A DNA stretch of 64,000 nucleotides from Dioscorea cayenensis subsp. rotundata. Taxonomy: Eukaryota > Streptophyta > Magnoliopsida > Dioscoreales > Dioscoreaceae. Position numbers and translations under genes: made by a program. The first letter of the stretch is position 1; each line of letters starts with the position of its first letter. The notes under the pieces are model-generated. The model was not told the origin of the DNA and made no database searches. It saw only the letters and a list, made by a program, of their open reading frames with translations. Location: NCBI RefSeq assembly GCF_009730915.1, contig NC_052474.1, forward strand, positions 1,647,501-1,711,500, written 5' to 3'. Shown here piece after piece: positions 1 to 12,400 of the stretch.

Positions 1-215
1 GTGGTTAAGGTTTTTCCTACCGTTAGCAATCTGATGGAAATATTTAGTATTGACATCTCCTTCTCTAAGCCAAGTAATCCTGGATCGTTGTTTCCAATAA
101 ATTTCCTCCTGTTTAAAGATAGAAGATAGCTCATTTCGGACTTGAGAAAAACAATTGGATTCTTTCTCATAAAGAGGTCTGCTTTCACTAGTAATATCAA
201 AAGAGTTAAATTGGG
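1..215 (-). pseudogene. LINE (L1-type) ORF2 fragment, runs off left edge
   Basis: Read on the minus strand, this stretch encodes a peptide containing EEIYWKQRSR, TWLREGDVNT and FHQIANGRKN. That is the segment between the endonuclease and reverse transcriptase of plant L1-type LINEs. The decayed LINE at 25.3-25.4 kb has the matching peptide (ELYWKQRSR, QWLKEGDENT, VANGRKNRN). The frame is open for about 70 codons and continues beyond position 1, so only a piece is visible. Upstream on the minus strand (above about 215) the similarity stops in AT-rich DNA. It is a transposon relic, not a host gene. Confidence 0.8.
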
Positions 216-2139
216 AAAGCAGACATATATGAATTTTTATAAAAATTATACTTAAATTTTTTTTTTCAAATTAAGTGAATATATATTTAAAACACAATGC
301 CAGACAAACGGAGTAAAAATAAAAAGCAAAGTACAAAACAAATTTGAAAATAAAGTACTTAATGAAGTCACATTTATTCTCTCCCGCTAAACTACAATTT
401 TAATTTTCTCTTTTCAGCTCTAAATTAGCCTTAACCATAACCTCAAACCCCAAGAACGAGGATCTATCATAAATTAATTTAATAAATCGATTTTTTTAAA
501 TCAACTTGTTAACATTAAAAACCAAATTGGAGAGGCTAGCCCACTGCATTTTAACCAACCCACATTCTTTTCAGAAAGAATAAAGTGCCCCTTGTTAGGA
601 AACAAAATAAAAATTCGGTATTTCATTCTTAAATAAAAACATGATACTTCATTGTTTGATAAAGAACCGAACATACTAATCAATGAGTTTAATTTCAAAT
701 CTTAGTTTGGCAAACATCATTATTTGTTAGCTCTACTAGGATCAAAGACTATCATATATCTCAAAAATATAGTTTTCCTAAAATTCCTCAAATAAGCATA
801 AACTAAGCAATAAAAAAACCATAAATCATTTGTCTTTGTTATTATTTCTACCTTAAATTTACTTGGATCTAAATGTTTTTGGTGGCACTCTGGAAGAAAA
901 CTCTACCTCATCTCCTCCCAGGGGATCTTGCATGTTTTGCTTAATGTTTTCTAATGAAGTTGTTGTATAATAATAATAATAATAACAACAACAATATAGG
1001 AAGCAATAAAAGTTCTAAACTACTTTGAAATATTACCTTGACTGGTGCAAGGATTATACCCAAATTGTATATAAAGCTTGGTTGGCTATTAAGTATTAAC
1101 CCTCCAGTCGCCCACTAGCTATGGAAGCTTCCGCCCAGCTAGGAACAACTGGGCCATAGTTGGGCCAGGCCCATCATTCTAGTTCAACTAGGATGGCTGA
1201 GCTCAGTCCAAACCAATTGGGCTTAGCCTAGCTCATGTCAGTTCAGCACGGTCCCACAAGCCTTAATTACCTTGGCTCAATCCAGTTAACTAGGCTTGGC
1301 CAGCTGGGAGCTGGAATGACTGGGCTCAACCCAAAATGGACACAACATCACAATCTAAGAGAGAAGACTCTAGTTTGGTTCTGTTCAGATTTTGGTTCTC
1401 TGGTGAATATAATTTTGTAAACTTTTGAACCCAAACTTGAGTCTTATAATGTTATAGTTCGGTTTGAGTTCCAAGGTTGTTTTGATTTTGAATTCTAAAT
1501 GGTTTAGTTTCAATTTTTTATCTTATTTTTTCAGTTCCAAGTTTGTATTTAGAAAAATTAAATTACATTTATGTATATAATTTTTTTTTAAAAAAACAAG
1601 CACAGTAAAAAGCGAAAGGAAGAAAAACAGGAAAAATCTGTCTCTTTTTTTCGTCTCCTCTTTACTTCATCAACTTTTTATTATTTCAAATTTTAAGAGA
1701 TTGTCAAATATATATATATATATATATATGATAAGAGATTTTCTTAAAAAATTTGTAGGCCACCATAGCTAGTATATCACTTATGCCTAATATTTATATG
1801 CTTGAACTTATGCCTAATATTGTGTAAGATCATAAACTAACGAAAATCAATGCTCTCCAAAAGAGTAGCACCACCACCACTGCTCCCAAAGAAAGTCACA
1901 TAATCCAATAAAAACTGGTTGTAGTGAAAAATTGGAGCACTACGCAGATTATAATATTTTTTTAAATTATTTTTATTAAATAATAAATAAAATAATAAAA
2001 AATACATATATTATTATTAATTTCAATAAATAAAATATTAATTTCAAGAAAAATCTAGAGATTTGAAATCTTTATTTAATTTTTTGTTTAATTAAATGCA
2101 ACTTATAAAAAAACTTGGTGATTTGATAATATTACTTGG
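216..2139. other. AT-rich intergenic DNA, no gene recognised
   Basis: Only short chance reading frames are present. The stretch 1080-1400 is richer in GC, with many GGGC/GCCC and GGCTNAG words, and resembles the repetitive ends of non-autonomous hAT-like elements, but I could not find matching ends or a target-site duplication. A short TA run lies near 1711-1730. Confidence 0.5.
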
Positions 2140-2698
2140 ATGGGATAAGAGTAAATGAAAATTTTAATTCGAATTTTGGGGCTTTAGAAAATTATGGGGC
2201 CTTATTATAAAACTAAATATTGTATATTAGTATTATCATAAATTAAATTTTATAGTTAAAAACAAATTAATATATTCAAAATTATAATTATGTGGGAGGA
2301 TATTAGTAAATGCACAATTTAAAAATAATTTAAAAAATAATGAATTTTGGTTCCATAGAAAACTATGAATCTTTATTAGAAATAAGATAAATTTATTACA
2401 TATTGATATTATCATAAATTAAGTTTTATAATTTAAATAACACCTAAGATTTTTAAGATTACAATTATGTGACAAGGTAATAGTAAATGTAAAATTTTAA
2501 AATAGTTAAAAAAAAAATTATGGGGGCCTTAGAAAATTACAGGTTCATGTTAAGACACCAAATTTATTACATATTGATATTATTATAAATTAAATTTTAT
2601 GTTTAAAAAATAATTAATTTTTTTAAATTATAATTATATGTATAGGATAATAATAAATAAAAAAAATTAAAATGTTAAAAAAATTGGGCCTTATACCT
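2140..2698. repeat. Three diverged tandem units of about 175 bp
   Basis: The succession 'GGGGCTTTAGAAAATTAYGG', then a stretch with 'ATTAYATATTGATATTATCA', then 'AATTATAATTATGTG' followed by 'AGTAAATG' recurs about every 175 bp, at roughly 2160, 2340 and 2510. The units have drifted. They are non-coding and probably belong to a transposon interior or subterminal region that I cannot classify. Confidence 0.55.
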
Positions 2699-2897
2699 AG
2701 GGACGACCCCGACATCATCAAGTGAGGAGGCAAAGAAAGTATTAAAAAAAAAAATCCACGTTCAACTGTTCATGCACACATGATTAAAAAAAGAATAAAA
2801 AAAAAATGAATGTATCCATAAACGGTTCATGCACATTGCACACATGATTAAAAATAGAAAAAGGAAACGAAGAAAAAAGAAAAAGGAATATATTCAA

Positions 2898-2901
<4 letters not shown>

Positions 2902-2948
<47 letters not shown>
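2902..2948. repeat. (GA)n microsatellite
   Basis: An uninterrupted GA dinucleotide run of about 47 bp. The Ser-Leu-rich reading frame on the opposite strand is only a by-product of this repeat. Confidence 0.95.
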
Positions 2949-2950
<2 letters not shown>

Positions 2951-3029
2951 CATCAACAAAATAAATCCGAGGTAGGTACCCTTTATTATATGGTATAATG
3001 GTCCTTGTGAAACAAAAGAGATTTGGGTC

Positions 3030-3215
3030 AACTATTGGATAGCCCAATGGTATGACACCAAAGTATAAGAGGGAGGTCATGGGTTCAAATCCCTCCCCGA
3101 CAAAGATCTGTCACCATACTTTGCTCATATACTATTCTCATATCAGATATATATCTGACATCCCGGGCTCTGTTTGGTCATGCTAGTATTCATATAAAAA
3201 AAGCGCTTATCGCCT
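3030..3215 (+). mobile_element. SINE, tRNA-derived head, copy 1 (+)
   Basis: The head contains an A-box-like motif (TAGCCCAATGG, about 3040) and, some 45 bp later, a B-box-like motif (GGTTCAAATCC, about 3082), the internal RNA polymerase III promoter of tRNA-derived SINEs. The body ends with TATTCATATAAAAAAAGCG and CTATTATTCAAAA. An opposite-strand copy inside an intron at 11945-12165 shares both head and tail, so this is a dispersed family. No cloverleaf with a paired acceptor stem can be drawn, so it is not a tRNA gene. Target-site duplications were not identified. Confidence 0.72.
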
Positions 3216-3694
3216 ATTATTCAAAATTTGGCAAAGCTTTCACGAAGAGAGCGCAAAAAATATTCGGCCATGCTGGCTCTAATAAAAGAGAGAATCAAGC
3301 TAGGTTGATGGTTCTTCCTCGTTAAGAAAGTCATTTGTTGCAATGGAGGAGGATAGTTCATATTTCTCCCCGAAAGTGACCTTGATTACAAGATTCTTTA
3401 CTTAGATATATCATAAAGGTATAATCTCCGTAGTCCATTTAGATTTTACAAATTTCTTTACATTTTAATGCATGTGATTTATCAAGTATATATCTTTATT
3501 AAAAAAATATTCTCAAACAAACTTATAATGAAAGAATAGGAAAAAAAAAAAGACTACCGAAGAAAAAAAACTTCATCTTAACTCAAGAACTGCATTTACA
3601 CCACATTCAATTTTTCCACTAGCACATGGACATGCAACCAAATCAAAACTATTCGACTTTAGAAGAGCTTCTAATGTATATATATGTATATATA
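3216..3694. repeat. A-type promoter block relic 1
   Basis: About 3300-3680 is duplicated at about 7050-7510. Both carry a 'CTTCCTCRWTAAGAARGT' segment, a 'TTGATTAYAAGATTCTT' segment and the block CTTCATCTTAACTCAAGA...GCATTTA...CCA. Weaker versions of the last block occur upstream of the A-type ANK-PGG genes (about 9010-9110, 43304-43410, 44636-44702). No coding sequence follows here, so this looks like an upstream region copied without its gene. Confidence 0.55.
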
Positions 3695-4170
3695 TGATTA
3701 AAAATAAGAAAAAAATATTTATATCATCCCTTCAACTTTCTTATTTAATCATAAAATTTTTGGACTATTTCATATCCCCAAATTTTTAATTTTTTCCTGA
3801 CACTCTCTGATAGCTTACTTTTTAATACTTTTATCATAAATGACCCTAAGCGTTTTTAAATGGAAATACAAAATAGCAAATAAAAAACTAAGATAATGAA
3901 AAACAAATATTAAATATAAACTTATGTAGTTACTCGTAAACATACAAAATTAGATAAAAACATATTTAATAAACGAGAAGCACATTTTATAAGCTGGCCA
4001 AAACTAAATTTTTAGTTAAAATAAACTGATGGCATGAGTTATAGGGATTAAAAAATAAGTGAATTGAAAAAATGAGGGACTGTTTGAGAAATTGAAATGT
4101 CAGAAGGCCTGTATGCGATATTTGAAAAACTATAAGGACTAATAAATAATTTTTCCTTAAAAATAATACA
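3695..4170. mobile_element. Possible MITE with loose inverted ends
   Basis: The left part (TTAAAAATAAGAAAAAAATA, then CCCTTCAACTTTC) and the right part (GGGACTGTTTGAGAAATTG ... TTTTTCCTTAAAAATA) can be paired as diverged inverted repeats about 475 bp apart. No clear target-site duplication was found. Confidence 0.35.
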
Positions 4171-5756
4171 CCAATTCTATCATGGGAAAGTAATCATCAA
4201 ATACTATTGTGTTGTGGTCATTAATATATTATCTTGGACACATGTGGTAGGCCTTAATTGGCTCGCATGTTACCCTTCCCACATTATAAATCTTTAAAGG
4301 GTCATTAAGCCACCGTAACTAGTGCACCAGTATACCTGCCTGGTGTTTGTCGCTTTCATAAAATAATAATAATAATCCTTAATTTCCCATGTTTTTTATC
4401 GGGCATGTTTCTAGCTAATTTAAAATTTAAATATGATACAGGAGAAAAAAAAAACAAAGAATGTCTATTTTTTTTAATAAATGTGATTTATTTATTTTAT
4501 AAAAAAGTAATTAAAAAATAATGGTGCAATGCCCTCTTTTCAAATATGCAACTTATTAAGTAATTCTTCTCTTTTGTTTTGAAAAAATCTTTATATTTGT
4601 ATTATTATTTTTACTAAGCATTCTCCCCCGCTTCGGAGTTTTACATAAATAAATTAGTGCAATTAATTTTTTTAATTATTAATATCATAAATAATATAAA
4701 TAAAAACTCGAATGTATTAAAAAAAATTTAAAATTTGTTCTTTGAAACACTCTTAGAGCAGATTATAAAAATAATATAATAAAAAAACTTATACAATGAA
4801 AATTGTTGTATACTTCGGATATATTATGGACATTTATTGCATAAATAAGTACAATTAAAAATTTTCTATAATAAACTTCTAATAATTAATTTTATAATAA
4901 AAACATTAAATTAACCTTAAAAAATTTCAATATTTTTGAAATACATTATTAAATAAGATAAAAAAAAAGTAGTTTAGAAATGAAACAGAAATGATCAAGA
5001 ATTACAGTAAAATACAAAAGATTTTTAATTTATTATTTATAGTTTTAAAAAGATAGTTGAGATGATTTATATTAAATTAAAGAAAAATTAAATATCTTTA
5101 TTGATTATAATTAATAAATAGCAGATTATATATCTACGTATAGATAATTTGAAAAAATAGATTTAAATTTTTTTGGGCATAACTGTTACTTGGCTTTTCA
5201 CTACGTGCAAATTAATTAAAATAAAAACATATGAGACAATTGTGACATTTGCGATAAAAAAGAACACAACCAAATAAAAAATAATTAACAATCGAATTAA
5301 AAAAAAATAACAAAACTATAATAAACTAAATAGTAACATTATATACACTTATGTGAAAAAGAAACCTATACCAAGAAAGGGAATTTTTATTCATCTTCAT
5401 TAGAATATGGGCAATATATATTAACACCATCACTTCTATTTTAGATTTTTCATTTTCTTCTACAATTGTCTATTCATCTTCCCATAAACCCTATCTATAT
5501 CATTTTAATAAATATGAAAATATTGCTAATTTTTCTAAAAAAATAAAGCCCATGTTGTAATTAATGTAATACCAAATAAATGTCGTTAATTTTTTTATTC
5601 ATTTAATTGTGATTTTTTTATTAACACAATATTTTTTTATTTTTCATATTTTACGTAATACCAAATAAATGTTGTTTATTCTTTTCTAAACAAATAATTT
5701 CAAATAAATTTAGCAAAGATTTTCAATTTCCAAAGGCCATCTTTTTCCATGATTAG
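4171..5756. other. AT-rich intergenic DNA, no gene recognised
   Basis: Very AT-rich, with no reading frame of interest and no recognisable protein. Homopolymer and TAAA/TTTA-rich words dominate. Confidence 0.5.
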
Positions 5757-6420
5757 GTCTTATTAAATGTTTAATATAAAACTGACTTAATGCCCATGAC
5801 GAAATCAATTCTATTAAATTTTATATATTCATAATGCAATGATGAAAATTCTTTAAAAAGGAGTTTAAAATTTTCTGCGAAACCCTCTCCAATCAGATTA
5901 TCATCCGTTTTTATTAAAAAAATCTTATTTAATATAATAATATTATCGATTAGTCTCCTATATTTTTTTTATTTTTGCATATTTAATATTTAATATAATT
6001 CCAAATAAATATTGTTAAATAATTTTTAAACCAAAAACTTAAAAAAATAGGAGGGATTCAATATAAAACCGATTTAATGGTCATGATGAAATCAATGGCA
6101 ATTTAAATATATGCAAAAAGAAAAAATTAAAAATTTTTCTTTAAAACCCTCTTCAATCGGATTATCACCCGTTTCCATTAGAACATCATATTTAATATTT
6201 AATATAAAACCGATTTAAATACCAAATAAATATTATTAAAAAAAATAGGAAGGATTTAATATAAAACTGATTTAATGGTCATGATGAAATCAATGGCACT
6301 TTTAAATATATGCAAAAATCTTTCTTAAAACCCTCTCAATTAGATTACCATATGTTTCATTAGAACATCCTATATTTAATATGAAACTGATTTAATGCCA
6401 TGATGAAATTAATGCCTATT
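5757..6420. repeat. Tandem array, about 200-290 bp unit, 3-4 copies
   Basis: The sentence 'AATATAAAACYGAYTTAATG' followed by 'CATGATGAAATCAATG' recurs at about 5770, 6060, 6257 and (shortened) 6375. Between repeats lies a stretch with 'AAAACCCTCTYCAATYRGATTA' and 'CGTTTYCATTAGAACATC'. The copies differ by many substitutions, so the array is old. No coding potential. Confidence 0.65.
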
Positions 6421-7508
6421 GTACAATTGAAATTTTCAGTTATATATTAATACCATATTTAATATAAATAAAAATATTAAAATTATTCTTTGAATCACTA
6501 GCGGTTTATACATCTACTTATGTATAGATTATTATTATTATATTAATTTTAAAAAACTGTAATTTCTTAAATACAAAGTTAAAACCTTAAATTCTTAAAT
6601 AAAAATTAACAACCTACGTTCAAAAAGTCATTATTGACAAAGAGCGAGAAAAAAAACACACAATTTAAAGAAAGCCACACTCTTCCCGCAATGATTATTA
6701 AAAACTCCCCAAACATGAATCAACAATTTAATATCAAATATCATCATAAGCTGTAAAAATAAGCTAAAAAGCGAACTTTTTTTCATAAAATTTTGTCATG
6801 ACTAGCTTTTTGAAAAAGTTGTTTTTTTCACGTTTTTACTGCTTTTTCTAAAAAGTCAATACAAACAACATTTTTGGAAACTAGAAGTGCTTAACTTATA
6901 AAAAAACACTTCTGGGTTTTTCAAAAGCCAATCTAACAAGGCCTAAGGTTCCGGAGAATCAAAGTTAACCGGGTCTTTTTTTTTCTAATAAATTTTATAA
7001 ATTATAAATTCATTAGAAATTAAAAAGGGTGCAAATAGTTGAAGGCAAAACAAGGGTCCTTCCTCAATAAGAAGGTTATTTGTTGCAAAGGAGGAGCCAA
7101 GGATGGTTCATATTTCTTTCCAATCTTGGTGCTTGGTCCCCATCATTCGTGGGTTGATGACCTTGATTATAAGATTCTTGAGTAGTCCACTTTCTTAGCG
7201 TTAATATATGCATAATTTTTGGTTAGTTTTTCTATATTGCATTGCCCCACAAACATCTTTTTTATTTTAATGCATGTGACATTTAAAGTATATTTATTAA
7301 AAAAATATTCACAAACAAACTTATAATGAAAGAATTAAAAGAAAGCACTAATTAAAGCACCCAATGATGCTTTATATATTCTTCAATCAAGAATGAAAAA
7401 CTTCATCTTAACTCAAGAGCTGCATTTATGCCATATTTAATCCTTCCATTGATATGCACGTACGTGCAACCAACCAAAGCAAAATTCTTCAACTTTAGAA
7501 GAACTTCT
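6421..7508. repeat. AT-rich DNA ending in A-type promoter block relic 2
   Basis: The first 600 bp show nothing recognisable. About 7050-7508 repeats the block at 3300-3680 (see there), ending with the copy of CTTCATCTTAACTCAAGAGC at about 7393 and GCAAAATTCTTCAACTTTAG. No exon follows; a small transposon is inserted directly downstream. Confidence 0.5.
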
Positions 7509-7985
7509 TATATATGCATAGGGGTGTAAATGAGCCAAGCTACTCGTGAGCTACTCGAGATCGAGCTCGCTCAATCGCTCGACTCGATTCGATTTTTTTC
7601 AGCGAAGTCGGGAAACTGGGACTGCTTGTTTATGTTAATCGAGCTCGAGTCTCGAAAATACTTCACTCGTGAGGCTCATGAGCCTAAACGAGCTTTTTAT
7701 ATATAAAAATATTAAATTATTTATATATAAATTACAAAAAAATACATAATTATATAACCTATATAAAAATTACAAAAATACTTTATGTATACATGCTAAT
7801 CGAGCTTAAACGAGCCGAGCTCGAGCTACTTGAGCTTTTTAGCGAGCCGAGCTCGAGCACAAAAAAAATAGCTCGAACGAGCTCGAGCCGAGCTCGAGCC
7901 TTTGAATAGATACTGAGCCGAGCTCGAGCCCCGGGTGATACTCGGCTCGGCTCGCTAGTTCTCTATATATGCATATGATAAAAAT
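7509..7985. mobile_element. Non-autonomous hAT-like element with GAGCTCGAGCC-rich body
   Basis: A perfect 12 bp direct repeat, TATATATGCATA, occurs at 7509-7520 and 7974-7985 and brackets a 453 bp body that starts GGGGTGTAAATGAGCC. The body is packed with GAGCTCGAGC/CGAGCCGAGC words in both orientations, so it can fold extensively. This structure is common in small non-autonomous hAT-like elements. The terminal inverted repeats are not clean (right end GCTCGCTAGTTCTC), so the superfamily call is tentative. No coding capacity. Confidence 0.6.
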
Positions 7986-9339
7986 TAATATATTATTTCT
8001 TGCATGTCCAAAATTTAATCCTTAATTTCCCTGAGCTTTTAATTAGACCATATTCCTGGTTAATTTAGAATTTAAAGACACCACAGTATTCTCTTTTCAG
8101 ATATATATGCATCTTCTTGGGCAATTCTTGTCTTTTCTCTTTTTGGTATATATGTTCAAGTGATTGATGCAAGAGAAATATAACTGATTTAAACCCCTAA
8201 TTTTCTTTTATAAGATGTCTATGTTTATATTTTATTATTTTAAAATTTAAGTTCAAAAATTAGTGACCTAAGTTCAAAATCTAAATAAATTCTAATTTAT
8301 TTACATTTATAAAAAAATCATAATCCATTATAAATCATAAAGGAAAAAAATAACATAGTTAAAAAAATCACAATATTCCTGTAATGATTAAGTAAAATAA
8401 AATAAAATAAAATAAAGAACAAAAATAAAAAAGAACACATTGACAATTTGCATATTCCCCGAACACCAATCAACAATTTCATCTGCTTAAATTTACGTTA
8501 CCTTCAAAGCTTCTCATTGACGTAAGAAGGATAAACAAGCCAAGCAAATTTTTTTTCCCTGAAAAATATTATACAAGCAATTGATACAACCTTCGACGTT
8601 GGAAAAGGAGAGGAATATATAAAAGATCAATTCTTCTATTGTTGGAAAGCTCTAGCAATTTATTTATTTATTTTTGATAAAATATATAAACTTGATATTA
8701 TGGAGGATAAAAAATAAATTCAAACATACAAAATGCTAACAAAGAGCAGTGATACTTTTAAAGCCTAGAAGCAAATCAACTCCCACGTTGGCAGAGAACA
8801 AAAATTAATATATATATATATATATACACTTATATTGTTAATGTAAATGAAAAATGGATAAACCACTTCAATTAAAAGGGTTAATGTAAAATTTTCACAC
8901 ATGGAACAAAAAATAGTATAGTTAAATAAAAAAAAAAAATCGTTTCTCAGATTGAGCATAAAAATCAAGTAAAGCACTCAATGACAACTAATTAAAATAT
9001 TCCTCAACCGAGTGACAAAACTTTATCTTAACTAATTAACTACATCTACACCTTCCATCCTCAAAAGTCAAAACCGCTCATCAACACGTAGCAAAAGCAA
9101 AATTCTTCAATTTTTTTTATTTTTTAAAAAAATCTCAAAACACATATACACGTCATTCTAGAATTTAAACATACACAGTAGTAGTACGAGAGAGAGAAGA
9201 TAAAAAGAAAAAGAAAAAAAAAGAGAGCTCTCTTTCTCTTTTTGTCTTCTTGCATCAACTTTGATTTATGATTTTGTCTTCTTGCATCAACTTTGCTTTA
9301 TGATCAAGTGATTAAAAAAACACCCCAAAACTTTACTTT
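7986..9339. promoter_or_regulatory. Upstream region of ANK-PGG copy 1, shared with copies 3 and 4
   Basis: Short segments here recur in the same order upstream of copies 3 and 4: a 'GTTCAAGTGATTGATGCAAGAG' type segment (8154; also about 30580 and 43620), the 'CACCTTCAAAGCTTCTCATT' type segment (8500; 30935; 43990), and the 'GCAAAATTCTTCAA' segment (9098; 44680). Order and spacing of roughly 1.3 kb to the start codon are kept. The conservation may be regulatory or may just reflect recent duplication; I cannot separate the two. Confidence 0.5.
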
Positions 9340-9437
9340 TCCTTTATGTACATATATTTAACGTACACTCTGTATACACTTGAACTCACCAACCATAGCA
9401 TTGCGAAAGATTACAAACCAATTTAGAAGATCAATAA
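9340..9437 (+). promoter_or_regulatory. Core promoter and 5' leader of ANK-PGG copy 1
   Basis: A TATA-like stretch (ACATATATTTAAC, about 9350) lies some 80 bp before the start codon. It is followed by a leader shared with copies 3 and 4 (CACTTGAACTCAC ... GATTACAAACCAA ... AGAAGATCAAT, then ATG). The leader continues unbroken into the start codon in all A-type copies, which supports the chosen start. Confidence 0.55.
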
Positions 9438-12400
9438 ATGGACCCTAGATCACCAGCCACCACCACGACCATACCCCTAAAATCCAATGACGAAAAGAAT
9501 CTCACATATAAAGAATTCCAAGCAATAGACCGTGCAATCCAAAGAGAAGACTTCGCATTCCTACAAGAATATGTGAAGGCTACTTCAAATGGTGAACTCC
9601 GGTGGGTAAACCTCTCCAAGGACCCGCTGCTTAACGTAATGATAGCTTATGACAGCAAGGATGATATCTTGCTCAAACTGATCGACATGATGACGCCCAA
9701 GGCCTTGAAGGCGAAAAACAAGGTCGGTGACACGGCCTTACACGTCGCAGCGGCCATGGATAGAAAGGCTGTGGCCACTGCCCTCATCCTGAAAAATGAC
9801 GATCTCATCCATTACAGAAACAAGAATTGGGAGACACCCCTCTTAAGGGCCGCTCGTTTTGGTAGTGCCGACACTTTCGACTGCCTCTTAAGTTACGGCA
9901 GCGACATCTTTGCCAGAAATGAAGACGGGTCCAGTGTTCTTCACTGTAACATATTAGGCAATAATCCAGGTATATATATATATTATATTGATTCATCTAT
10001 TTAATTAACGTTGGTATGAATTAATAATGATTTTTTTTTTCTTCTTTTATTTGTAGACTTGGCCTTAAAAATAGCACAACAATATCCAAAGTTGATGCTG
10101 AGTAGGAATAGTAAGGCATTGACCCCTTTACAACTTCTGGTCACCATTCCAGAAATGTTTCAAAGTAGTTTGGTGATGGGGCATGCGGAATCATTAATTT
10201 ATGCAAGTTAGCACACTCTATCTTATACCTCTCTTTTGATGTCTTTTTATGAGATTTATTACATTTAATGTGTTTTTGTTTTAATTGGGATTTAATATCA
10301 ATTTTATCAATATTTATCAAAAATTCTTCCCATCATTTATTTTGTTGCAAATAACCCATCATTCTCCATCTATCATTTAAATTAATAAATGATGATGATG
10401 ATATTCTTTATTTTTAGCAATTTATAAGTTATAATTTCAAATTATCTTTTAAAAATATATAAAAAATTATACTCAAACCATAATATATTATTAACAATTA
10501 TAAACTAAGAAAATGTTACAAAATTTTAAAATATATATAGTTTTTTAATATTTATATTTTTTTTCTTTTGTCTTTCGACTCAACAATTCTCATTGTTATA
10601 TATATATATATATTGGACATTTCAGTTATTCCATTAAATAGCCACAATGATTCAAAGAAACTTGGAAAAAAAAGAGATGAAGAGGCTCCTCACAAGTCCA
10701 CAAGCTCCGAACATTCGAAATATTGGGTAAATTAATGAAGTTTTGATACTCATACATCTTTTTATATTTATTTTAAAATTTATTTCATATTTTAAAATAT
10801 TTTAATTTTAATTTTTTTAATTTTTATTCTATTTGCATGAATAAATTATGAAGGTCGAGGATGATAAGGATAATGCAGAAGATGACAAATTTCTAAAAGA
10901 ATCAAAGGCAAAGTCTAGCAAAAAATTCTTGAAGAACTGTCAACGCTATGTAACTGGGGGTGCCTTTCAAGTGCGCTTCTACATCATTTTAATTTTGAAA
11001 AAATGTGAGTTTTAACAAATATAATTGTACAAATGATAGTTAAATTCATATATGATATAGTATTACCTATTTAATTTTATTCTTTTATCAATAAAATATC
11101 TATCATGATTTTAGTTTATTTTAAATTTAATTTCTTTTAATATATATCATCTGTATTGCCAATGCAACAACTAATTGATTTACTTAATTATTGAACAGAT
11201 GAATAGTTCTTATACAGTGTTTTTAATTAATAGTATATCTGTAGTATTTTTTATATTTTGATCATACACCTTTCATCCAACACGCAAAGTGACTTTCACT
11301 GCGCATGAAATTTTATTTTTTAAAAAATACTTAATTATGTACACAAGTGTTTTAAATGTCCATGATTAACTACTTTGAAATTGAACTATTTGAAATTGAG
11401 CAGTGTCCAAAAGGGTAGAGAAGCTTGAAGAACAAAAGACGAAGCACGCACAAACCATGAAGCTTATTGCATACCTTGCAAGAGATCCGGATTACTGGGA
11501 TTTCATCCAGCATGGAATATTCAGGCAAGAAATTGATGACGATGATGATAGTGACGATGATGATGATATTGAGTACAGAACTTCAGATGCTCCATTTGAT
11601 AGTTCAGATGAAAGAGCTACTATTAGTCCCCAAAATGAAAAGATTCCATCTTGTTGTTTAGAGATAAAGAATTTGATTTCAAAGCAAACGAATTTGATAA
11701 AAGAGCAAAATAATTTGTTTAAAGAATTCAAGAAGGAAAGCGAAAGTAAAAAGGAGCCTGAACCAACACGATGGCATGACTCACCTCTCATAGTTGGTGC
11801 CAAGATGGGGCTACATGATTATGTAGAACAAATTTTGAAGGTGCGTGTACATATATATATATATACCATCTCAGTACTTCTTTTGGTTTTCATAGTATTC
11901 ATCTTATTTCATTTTTCATCACATTTCTAAATGAATTTATTTATTTATTTATTTATTTTGAATAATAGACGACAAGCGTCTTTTTTATATGAATATAAAC
12001 AGTACCAAACAGTACTGGAACCCGGATGTACAGTATATATACAGTATAAAAATAGTATAAGAATCTCGGGTGAACAGTATATGAACAGTACGGTGAATAG
12101 TACTGTCGGGGGAGGGATTTGAACCCATGACCTCTCCCTTATACTTTGGTGTCATACCAAATGAATTTATTATTATTATTATTGTTATTATTATTAATCA
12201 TCTATTTTCGTAAAAGCAATTTAATAATAAAAAAAGAAATTCTTCAAGGCATGCCCGCAATCAGTTGAGATCAAAGACATGGACGGAACTAATATCCTAC
12301 AAGTTGCCATTAAACACCGTTATGTGAAGATTGTGAAGATTATAGCTGAGATGATAAATGGACCTAATCCGGTGTTACCAACTTGGTTGTTGTCGGACGT

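Noticed and set aside
2784..3080. 98-codon minus-strand frame with Ser-Leu repeats
   Set aside because: Produced by the (GA)n microsatellite.
3036..3110. Possible tRNA gene
   Set aside because: A-box and B-box-like motifs exist, but no acceptor or anticodon stem can be formed and the sequence is repeated with a SINE body at 12 kb.
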